DNA of 64,000 nucleotides from an uncultured bacterium (GTDB lineage: Bacteria > Patescibacteriota > Saccharimonadia > Saccharimonadales > Saccharimonadaceae). Below are positions 44,933 to 51,607 of the stretch, piece by piece; the first letter of the stretch is position 1, and every line of letters starts with the position of its first letter. A model generated the notes under the pieces. It saw nothing but the letters and a program-made list of their open reading frames with translations. It was not told the DNA's origin and ran no database searches. Position numbers and translations under genes: made by a program. The DNA is taken from positions 1 to 64,000 of the forward strand of contig CAIUKF010000010.1 in the NCBI GenBank assembly GCA_903899655.1. The letters run 5' to 3'.

Positions 44933-44965
44933 AATTTACAAATAACTGATATAATATACATAAAT

Positions 44966-46354
44966 ATGAGCGACAACAATATTGACAGCAAAACCATGGA
45001 ATCAATTATCAGTCTGGCCAAGCGCCGAGGCTTTGTTTATCAAGGCAGTGAAATTTATGGCGGCATGGCCGGCATGTATGATTTTGGTCCATACGGAGTT
45101 GAGTTGCTTAATAACATCAAGGCTGCTTGGTGGAAAGAAAATGTCCAAAAACGCGAAAATTACGTTGGGCTAGATAGCGCAATGTTTAAAGAGCCAAAAG
45201 TTTGGGATGCATCAGGTCACACTAGCGGTTTTTCGGACCCATTATCGGAATGCAAAGTCTGTAATACTCGTATTCGAGTCGATAAAGAATTGGCCAAAAT
45301 TAATATCACCGCTGATGAAAAAATGTCAGAGTCTGCAATCAATGAATTATTTGATCAATACAAAAATCAAATTAAATGTCCAAAATGCGGTAAAAGTGAT
45401 TGGACGCCTGTCAAAGCCTTTAACTTGTTAGTTAAAACCAATATGGGTAATTTTACTGGTGCTGACGAGCAGCCAGTTTATCTGCCAGGTGAAGCATGTC
45501 AGGGTATTTATTTGAATTTCAAAAATGTTGTTGATACAACCAGAATGAAAGTTCCATTTGGTATTGCTCAAATAGGCAAGGCGTTTCGTAATGAAATATC
45601 GCCACGTAACTTTTTATTCCGTACGCGCGAATTTGAACAAGCCGATACGCAATATTTTGTAAAACCTAATGAAAACAAAGCAGATTACGAACGAATCAAG
45701 CAAGAGCGTATGAATTGGTATGTCAAAATGGGTATCAAACCTGAAAATTTGCGTTTTAAACAACATGAAAATCTAGTATTTTATGCCTCTGATGCTTGGG
45801 ATATTGAATATAATTATCCATCGTATGGTTTTGACGAGATGGAAGGAATTCATGATCGCACCGATTATGATCTGTCTCAGCACTCTAAATTTTCTGGTGT
45901 TGATTTATCTTACAAAGATCCATATACAGGCGAAAAATATATTCCATGGGTGCTGGAAACCTCATCTGGCCTAGGTCGTATGTTGTTGGCTTTTATGTCT
46001 GACGCTTATACCGAGGACGTTGTTGGTGATGATAAACGCACTGTGCTTAAACTGTCATATGATTTGGCGCCAATTAAAGTTGCTGTTTTCCCATTACTTA
46101 AAAACAAACCAGAGCTTGTCGCCAAAGCCCGCGAAGTTTATGACAATATAAAAGAAACTGTTCGCTGTGAATTTGATGACAACGGTAACATCGGCAAAAG
46201 ATACCGTCGCCAAGACGAAATCGGTACGCCATACTGTGTTGTGATTGACTTTGATACTTTGACTGACAACTGTGTCACAGTTCGTGACCGTGACACAACC
46301 GAACAAAAACGCGTTGCTATCGCTGATTTGACTTTCGCCCCCACACGCGCCTAG
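44966..46354 (+). CDS. glyS: Glycyl-tRNA synthetase, single-chain dimeric type
   Basis: The 462-residue protein has SLAKRRGFVYQGSEIYGGMAGMYDFGPYG, a zinc-ribbon-like region with CKVCN and CPKCGKSDW, GIAQIGKAFRNEISPRNFLFRTREFEQ (class II motif 2), YIPWVLETSSGLGRMLLAFM, and an anticodon-binding domain ending RDRDTTEQKRV. It is the archaeal/eukaryotic-like form also seen in Firmicutes such as Staphylococcus, not the GlyQ/GlyS tetramer. TATAAT (44950-44955) lies 10 nt before the ATG. A 9-bp hairpin (46350-46373) overlaps the stop. Confidence 0.95.
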   Translation: MSDNNIDSKTMESIISLAKRRGFVYQGSEIYGGMAGMYDFGPYGVELLNNIKAAWWKENVQKRENYVGLDSAMFKEPKVWDASGHTSGFSDPLSECKVCNTRIRVDKELAKINITADEKMSESAINELFDQYKNQIKCPKCGKSDWTPVKAFNLLVKTNMGNFTGADEQPVYLPGEACQGIYLNFKNVVDTTRMKVPFGIAQIGKAFRNEISPRNFLFRTREFEQADTQYFVKPNENKADYERIKQERMNWYVKMGIKPENLRFKQHENLVFYASDAWDIEYNYPSYGFDEMEGIHDRTDYDLSQHSKFSGVDLSYKDPYTGEKYIPWVLETSSGLGRMLLAFMSDAYTEDVVGDDKRTVLKLSYDLAPIKVAVFPLLKNKPELVAKAREVYDNIKETVRCEFDDNGNIGKRYRRQDEIGTPYCVVIDFDTLTDNCVTVRDRDTTEQKRVAIADLTFAPTRA

Positions 46355-46423
46355 TAATCTAGTTATTACTAGGTGTCAGTCGTGTGAATTATTATTTGTG
46401 TCTAAAATAAAGGGGAAATTGTA

Positions 46424-47162
46424 ATGAAAAGTAAAATTCTAGTTGTTAAATATGGGTCCAGTACCTTAACAGGTGATAGTGGTTTGGACCAAAATAAAAT
46501 TGATAGTTATGCTGCCAAATTAAATGATTTGCGCCAAGATTATCAGGTAGTTGTTGTCAGTTCGGGCGCTGTGGCGGCTGGACGAGCAATTCTGGGCGGT
46601 TCGAGACAACTTCCGCGACTCTAGCATTTATGCCATGGTTGGATCGGCGGCGCTGGTTGAAACTTGGCGACAAGCGTTTAATAAATTTGGTGTTAACGTT
46701 GGTCAAATTTTGGTGACGTACCAAGATATCGAAGACCGAGTTGAAGGTGGTCGTTTAAAAAAGGTGATTAATTCGGCAATTCGACATGGAATCGTGCCAA
46801 TTATTAACGAAAACGACGTCCTAAGTGACATCGAATTGGCGCGCTTAAGTTATGGTGGTGACAATGACGGTTTGGCGTCTAAAATTGCCGTGGCGGTTGG
46901 CGCCACTGAATTAATGTTGTTGACCAACGTTGATGGATTATTGGATAAAAAAGGTAAAACCGTATCAGTGATTGATTCATGCAATATTAAAAAAGCCCTA
47001 ATGCTGACAAATGGTAAATCAAGCGTTGGCAGGGGAGGAATGCAGTCAAAAATAGAGGCCGCCGTCCAAGCCAACTGGGCTGGCGTCAAAACCCACATCG
47101 GCAGTCCATCCGCTAATTACGAATCAATATTATCAGGCAAATCCGGCACAAGTGTCAGGTAG
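46424..47162 (+). pseudogene. proB: Glutamate 5-kinase-like gene interrupted by a frameshift
   Basis: The first part (46424-46624) has KILVVKYGSSTLTGDSG and VVVVSSGAVAAGRAI, the amino acid kinase N-terminus, and ends at a stop after GGSRQLPRL. The rest continues in the +1 frame with DNFRDSSIYAMVGSAAL, INENDVL, LSYGGDNDGLASKIAVAVGATELMLLTNVDGLLD and GRGGMQSKIEAA. The two frames join well near 46603 (GGS then DNFRD), as if one A had been inserted in TCGAGACAAC. There is no PUA domain and no proA nearby. It could be a decayed gene, a programmed +1 shift, or a sequencing error. Confidence 0.85.
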
Positions 47163-47171
47163 TAAATATAA

Positions 47172-47201
47172 ACAAAAAAACGCTAGTTCTAGCGTTTTTT
47201 T
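47172..47201. terminator. Bidirectional terminator
   Basis: AAAAAAACGCTAG pairs with CTAGCGTTTTTTT around a very short loop. It serves proB on the + strand and the tiny Lys-rich gene on the minus strand. Confidence 0.92.
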
Positions 47202-47217
47202 GTTTTGTAAAGCAAAT

Positions 47218-47280
47218 TTACTTTTTAGCAACTTTTTTGGGTTTCTTAACTTCTTTCTTCTTGTCTTGACCTTTTGCCAT
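47218..47280 (-). CDS. Tiny lysine-rich protein (20 aa)
   Basis: A clear AAAGGAA ribosome binding site precedes an ATG at 47280, followed by 20 codons: MAKGQDKKKEVKKPKKVAKK and a TAA. A terminator lies directly beyond. Half of its residues are Lys. Short MAKGQxKKKxxKKPKK proteins occur in other bacterial genomes as I recall, without known function. Such a basic peptide could bind RNA or ribosomes. It is too short for routine gene finders. Confidence 0.65.
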   Translation of the reverse strand: MAKGQDKKKEVKKPKKVAKK

Positions 47281-47351
47281 AATATTCCTTTCTGGGCGAT
47301 TACGCCTCGATAGTATCATTATTATGCTAATGCTTGGGAATGTAAAGACTA

Positions 47352-47387
47352 AATGGAATATGGAAGGTGGCTATTGGAATATGGCTG
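47352..47387 (+). repeat. R1 dispersed repeat
   Basis: Contains GGAATATGGAAGGTGGCTAT followed by TGGAATATGGC, matching the 14-nt unit. It lies between the tiny gene's promoter region and MITE-like copy 2. The remaining spacer (47388-47448) shows nothing I recognise. Confidence 0.75.
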
Positions 47388-47448
47388 GGTAAATATACTA
47401 TACTTTAAATATATCTTGAGATTAAACCCATTCTTATTGTTTAACATG

Positions 47449-47643
47449 TCGCCAGCCACCACTCCATTCCATCGTTCATCTGAGTGTCCCTTTGGATGAC
47501 CGTTAAAATTAAATCAACTAAACCATGCTATCCGAGTATGTCTGAGCAACGCGAGTTACGCAGGATACATAGTTTAGTTGATTTAATTTTAAGCGCGTCA
47601 GACAAACAGGACATTCAGAGGAATGAGGGGATGGAGTGGTGGT
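47449..47643 (-). mobile_element. MITE-like 195-bp palindromic element, copy 2
   Basis: This is the inverted counterpart of 38177-38371. Here the internal inverted repeat is perfect over 21 bp (TTAAAATTAAATCAACTAAA and its complement, near 47503-47523 and 47571-47591). Its outer end abuts the TATAAT box (47643-47648) of rnhA. The open frame across it is a by-product of the palindrome and not a gene. Confidence 0.8.
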
Positions 47644-47655
47644 ATAATAGAGTTA

Positions 47656-48087
47656 ATGATTATTTATTATACTGATGGCAGTTGCAGTCCTAACCCTGGT
47701 GCCGGCGGATTCGCAGTTATAAAAGACACCGAACTAGCCATAGTCGGCAGCGAACAAATGTCGACCAATATTCGCATGGAAGGCCGTGCCATTATTACCG
47801 CTTTAACCGATGCGGCTGGTGCTGAATGTCAAATTTACAGTGACAGCGAATTTTGGATTAACGTCGCCACTAAATGGGGTGTCAGTTGGAAGGCTAACGG
47901 CTGGAGAAAAAAGGGCAGTGACATCAAAAACCTTGATATCGTTCAAGAACTGTTTGCATTATACGAACAATCTAACGCTCAATTGGTTTGGGTGCGTGGT
48001 CATGTTGGCAACGTCAGCAACGAACTAGCCGATCAATGGGCTAATCGCGCACGTGACCAAAAACTATTCGGCAAAATCTTGTTATAA
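47656..48087 (+). CDS. rnhA: Ribonuclease HI family protein
   Basis: I start at ATG 47656 (143 aa), 7 nt after TATAAT; the longer frame extends into the MITE-like element. Motifs: YYTDGSCSPNPGAGGFA (first Asp), MEGRAIITAL (Glu), IYSDSEFWINV (second Asp), and VRGHVGNVSNELADQWANRA (His and last Asp). So the four acidic metal ligands are present. It removes RNA from RNA:DNA hybrids. Its + strand looks C-rich compared with genes to the left. Confidence 0.93.
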   Translation: MIIYYTDGSCSPNPGAGGFAVIKDTELAIVGSEQMSTNIRMEGRAIITALTDAAGAECQIYSDSEFWINVATKWGVSWKANGWRKKGSDIKNLDIVQELFALYEQSNAQLVWVRGHVGNVSNELADQWANRARDQKLFGKILL

Positions 48088-48136
48088 ACAACTTGTCTTT
48101 GGTACAATAATTACTAACTAGATAGGCATAACCTAA

Positions 48137-48152
48137 TTCGCTGTACAGCGAA
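48137..48152. promoter_or_regulatory. Perfect 16-bp palindrome in the leader of the KwaB-like gene
   Basis: TTCGCTGTACAGCGAA lies between the TACAAT -10 box (48105-48110) and the ATG at 48165. Its size and symmetry fit a dimeric repressor operator or an RNA hairpin near the AAAGAAAG ribosome-site-like stretch. It extends no further. Confidence 0.6.
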
Positions 48153-48164
48153 AGAAAGCAAACA

Positions 48165-49142
48165 ATGGAAAAATCAAACGAACCGACCGATATTTTTTTG
48201 TGGGCAAATAACATTGATGGTGTCAAAAAAGAATTGGACGTTGAATTCTTTTTGTTCAACAAACACTATACCCCATATACCACCAGTTTTAACAGCGAAC
48301 TAAATTCCCAGATTAAACCATTGTTTTTATACGATTTAATTAACTTTGTCACCATGGGCGCTGGCACTGGTTTGTCAGTTCGTGATTTTGAATTATCCGA
48401 AGATGAAGATAACGTACTTTTGCGGACTGACTTAGAAAAGGTTGGCCGAGCCGAGACATTATTGCATTTAATCGAACATCAACGTAACGACATCGTTGAA
48501 TTCAGCGAACAAGAGCATGAATTTAAGCGTATCAAGGGCATTTTGGCACGTTTTACACACAAAAACTCACCAGACAAACCTTTTTATGCCATCAAACAAA
48601 TCTCGCAAGGGCAAGTCTTAAAAGGCTCGACTGCATGGGAATTTCGTGATGGCAAATTCGGCGCTTTTCAGGCTGACGTTGGGTTAAAAGTACCATCAGA
48701 CAATCAGGTTTTGATTATCGACAAAGATATTTTCGTCTTTAATCAAGGCAAATTTGAGCGTATCTTTAATTACGATTACAAAAAACAAGCATTGGCCGAC
48801 AAAAAAGTCGAAGAAATTGAAAAACATTTCCGATTAAGTTTTCCAGATGGTATGGACTTACAATCACTAGTTCGCGAACGCAAAAAAACCGTCAATAAAT
48901 TGCAAAAAATTGAAGTTGGCGATATCAGCCAAGAACAGGTGATTGAATACGCCGACAACATGCAACTGGACATTATGACCGACGACGCCGGCGCAATTAT
49001 CATCATGGACGGCAACGACCTGGATACATTTGTAAATCTGATTAACGAAGATTACATTACCAGCGAAATCACCGGACGTAGGTATGAAGTCAAATCCAAA
49101 AAACTCCTCGACGACCCCGAAGGTGAACCGCCAAGAGGTTAG
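48165..49142 (+). CDS. DUF4868 protein, KwaB-like (Kiwa anti-phage family)
   Basis: The 325-residue protein has the DUF4868 layout: FYAIKQISQGQVLKGS, DNQVLIIDKDIFVFNQGKFERIFNYD, KVEEIEKHFRLSFPDGMDLQSLVRERKKTVNKLQKI, and a C-terminal block LDTFVNLINEDYITSEITGRRYEVKSKKLL. The ITGRRYEVxSKK end is characteristic. In Kiwa systems KwaB acts with the membrane protein KwaA; no KwaA is next door. The downstream gene has a membrane anchor but does not look like KwaA. It may be a solitary defence protein or a housekeeping homologue. It follows rnhA with its own promoter. Confidence 0.78.
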   Translation: MEKSNEPTDIFLWANNIDGVKKELDVEFFLFNKHYTPYTTSFNSELNSQIKPLFLYDLINFVTMGAGTGLSVRDFELSEDEDNVLLRTDLEKVGRAETLLHLIEHQRNDIVEFSEQEHEFKRIKGILARFTHKNSPDKPFYAIKQISQGQVLKGSTAWEFRDGKFGAFQADVGLKVPSDNQVLIIDKDIFVFNQGKFERIFNYDYKKQALADKKVEEIEKHFRLSFPDGMDLQSLVRERKKTVNKLQKIEVGDISQEQVIEYADNMQLDIMTDDAGAIIIMDGNDLDTFVNLINEDYITSEITGRRYEVKSKKLLDDPEGEPPRG

Positions 49143-49235
49143 TGGGCAATTATTGTAGATATATTGTATAATACATGCAATTAACCAGTTGACGTGTCCA
49201 GGTGTGGATGACGCGAAAGCTTAATTTAAGGCTGT

Positions 49236-50342
49236 GTGTTAATCTTGGAAAAGTTAAAAACGCGTAATATTTTGAAAAAAATAATCAGCGGCATAGGGCT
49301 GGTTGGGTTAGGGATGGTATTCTCCGCTTATTATTTGCGCGACGGGTCAGATAAAAGATTGACCGACGCTCAACTATATGATTGTTACAAAAATAAAGTA
49401 GAAGATGTCGAAATCCCGATGGCTCAACGGATCGACATATTACAACAGCCGATTCAGTCCAAAGTTGAACACTTTGATGTAGGTGGTGCTGGTGATATCG
49501 GGGTGATGTATGCTGATGGTCGCGTTGAAAATACAACTAATGATAATCGCGTTTACGTAGCCCCTTTACCTTACAATTTAATATTATCTGATGTTGGACA
49601 AAGATACGTTGAAGATTTAGCTCGTGGTACGAAGTCGATAGTGATTGGAATAGAATTTCCTGGGGTAGGTGATCCTGGTAAATCTTCGGCTAGTTGGTCT
49701 GAGATTGGTGATATGTTGGCGGGTGATTTAAACGTTGCGGCAGAAACTAACAGACAAGTGATAGAAAAAATGATTAATCTGCGTGATAAAAAAGTGACCG
49801 TAATTGGTTATTCAAGTGGCGCTGACGTTGGCGCTTATATCGTCAAAGATATGATGAAACACGGAATTAGTGTAGATAAATTTGTTATGGTAGATCCGGT
49901 TAATTCTCAATTGTCGCCACTTGGACTAATTGATAATTTCAATAAAGAAGGTAAGTTTAATATATATCAAGAATTTGGTAAAAAAGACGGTGGTATAATC
50001 GGCGATCAGATACCTTTGACGTTTAATCGTATAAATCAAATCGCAAATCTAGCCTTGTCAGGTCGGGCTTTGCTTGGCGGTATTAGTGCTGAACGAATTA
50101 ATGAAATATCAAAACTAGGGGTTGATACGGTTTTTGTTAAGTTGGAGGATAGTGGCGTGAGCAGCTTAGTTGATGCTTGTAATTACAATAAAGTTTTAGG
50201 TAGCCAAAATAATCAAGCTGGTGTTGGTAGAATTCAGATATGGAACGCAATTTCAGATAGTGAATGGGGCACGCGTCACCCAATCGTTTACAGTAGTGGC
50301 TTTTTGACTAATCTGGGAATTATAACAAAGAATAAAAACTAA
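49236..50342 (+). CDS. Membrane-anchored alpha/beta-hydrolase-like protein
   Basis: The 368-residue protein (GTG start) has a basic N-terminus and one membrane segment (IISGIGLVGLGMVFSAYY), followed by an external domain. VTVIGYSSGADVGAYIVKDM near residue 195 is a GxSxG nucleophile elbow, KFVMVDPVNSQ follows as the usual next strand, and a His lies in WGTRHPIVYSSG near the end, so a Ser-His catalytic pair is plausible. I know no closer family. TATAAT at about 49164 lies some 65 nt upstream. It is followed by a gene of similar layout. Confidence 0.62.
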   Translation: MLILEKLKTRNILKKIISGIGLVGLGMVFSAYYLRDGSDKRLTDAQLYDCYKNKVEDVEIPMAQRIDILQQPIQSKVEHFDVGGAGDIGVMYADGRVENTTNDNRVYVAPLPYNLILSDVGQRYVEDLARGTKSIVIGIEFPGVGDPGKSSASWSEIGDMLAGDLNVAAETNRQVIEKMINLRDKKVTVIGYSSGADVGAYIVKDMMKHGISVDKFVMVDPVNSQLSPLGLIDNFNKEGKFNIYQEFGKKDGGIIGDQIPLTFNRINQIANLALSGRALLGGISAERINEISKLGVDTVFVKLEDSGVSSLVDACNYNKVLGSQNNQAGVGRIQIWNAISDSEWGTRHPIVYSSGFLTNLGIITKNKN

Positions 50343-50359
50343 TTAGGGTGATTGAAAAA

Positions 50360-50388
50360 TTGACATATTACAGCTAAAGCGGTATAAT
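50360..50388 (+). promoter_or_regulatory. Consensus sigma-70 promoter
   Basis: TTGACA (50360-50365), a 17-nt spacer and TATAAT (50383-50388) match the consensus at every position. The ATG follows 9 nt after the -10 box, so the transcript should be leaderless. Confidence 0.9.
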
Positions 50389-50397
50389 GTAGGCATT

Positions 50398-51537
50398 ATG
50401 GAAAAACTTACATTTAAGACATTTGAAGTTGATACTAGTGAAATAAAAGCAGAAAAGTTCAATCACGAAATGAACATTAGCTCTGTTGAAATTGCTGACG
50501 GTGCGATTGTTGATATTGGCGTTGTTGATGCCCGTGAGTTTGATTCAGACGGAACCCCCATTGGTGCAACGGAAATCTATCCGTTATCAAATGGTTCTTG
50601 GTTGGTTGATTCACATTCATCAGCTTCGGTTGAGGTCTCTAGGGCAATAGTAAGTGCTGAAGCGTCAAAGTCTCGCATTATATATATGGGTTATCCAAAT
50701 ATAACAATGGCAGAAACATTAGGTGAGATTTCAAATAGAGTTGACGGAAGAGAGCTAACAAAAGAAGAAGCGGGCCAGCCAACAGAGAACACCCCGTTTA
50801 TGCGACAATTGTCTAATGCTTTTGGTCGGTATAGGCGACCTGCAAAACAAATGCTAGAGGGTCTACACAAGGTCGTTGATTTTGAAAATGGTGAAAAAAT
50901 CAAAGTTTCGGGTTTTGCGCAGAGCACAGCTGAAGCTGCAGCTATTGTTGAAGCTATAACGAAAAATCCTGAGGCAAATAAGAACCTAAATATTACTCAC
51001 GTAAAGATGATAGAGTCGCCTAATGATCAAAGTAGGGCGATAGATATTCCAGTCGTAAAAAATATTATGGATATTACTCGGATCATAAAAAGCGCGGAGA
51101 CTGAGAGTCATCTTGGAAAGCATCACTTTGAAAGTAATAATATAATCGATGATTTGAATGGTCCTGTCGATTTGAAAGCTGAAGAAAAATTAAGAAACTT
51201 ACGAAGTAAATATGGCAATGCGGTTATTCTGTCCGGCGCTCCATTAATGAGGCCCTCGACGCCACTAATATTAAATGCAATTAAATACGATGTGGAAAAT
51301 AATACATCAGGTATTGCTAGTGCTAAATTTGATTTATTAAGGTTTGAAGGAAGCGGGCTAAGTGATTCAAAATCGATGGAAAAGACGGCTAAGCAAATAC
51401 TTGATGCCTCACCATTGACTCGAGTAGCACTCCACCGTATATGTAGTGCGCCTGGACAACAAGAACTTCAAATGGAAGCTTTTCAGTCTTTACCTATAGT
51501 AGAATTGCTATACAGTAAAGAAGGCCCATTGGCATAG
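50398..51537 (+). CDS. Unknown cytosolic protein, hydrolase-fold-like but without the nucleophile
   Basis: The 379-residue protein has no signal peptide or membrane segment. IKVSGFAQSTAEAAAIVEAI near residue 170 aligns in position and pattern with the GYSSGA elbow of the preceding protein, but Ala-Gln replaces Ser-Ser at the nucleophile site. THVKMIESPNDQSRA then matches KFVMVDPVNSQ. This suggests a related, catalytically dead fold, which is a tentative inference. It has a perfect promoter and its own terminator, so it is probably well expressed. I recognise no family. Confidence 0.6.
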   Translation: MEKLTFKTFEVDTSEIKAEKFNHEMNISSVEIADGAIVDIGVVDAREFDSDGTPIGATEIYPLSNGSWLVDSHSSASVEVSRAIVSAEASKSRIIYMGYPNITMAETLGEISNRVDGRELTKEEAGQPTENTPFMRQLSNAFGRYRRPAKQMLEGLHKVVDFENGEKIKVSGFAQSTAEAAAIVEAITKNPEANKNLNITHVKMIESPNDQSRAIDIPVVKNIMDITRIIKSAETESHLGKHHFESNNIIDDLNGPVDLKAEEKLRNLRSKYGNAVILSGAPLMRPSTPLILNAIKYDVENNTSGIASAKFDLLRFEGSGLSDSKSMEKTAKQILDASPLTRVALHRICSAPGQQELQMEAFQSLPIVELLYSKEGPLA

Positions 51538-51551
51538 TTAATTTAGTATAT

Positions 51552-51584
51552 AAAAAGCGCATCGTTACGGTGCGCTTTTTATTT
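51552..51584 (+). terminator. Rho-independent terminator
   Basis: AAAAAGCGCATCG pairs with CGGTGCGCTTTTT around TTA (one G-T pair), followed by ATTTT. The next gene's TATAAT (51595-51600) follows closely. Confidence 0.92.
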
Positions 51585-51607
51585 TGCAATAAGGTATAAT
51601 TAGACTG

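Noticed and set aside
47484-47675. A 63-codon open frame across the MITE-like element
   Set aside because: It arises from the palindrome and runs over the rnhA promoter and start; copy 1 of the element does not support a conserved protein.
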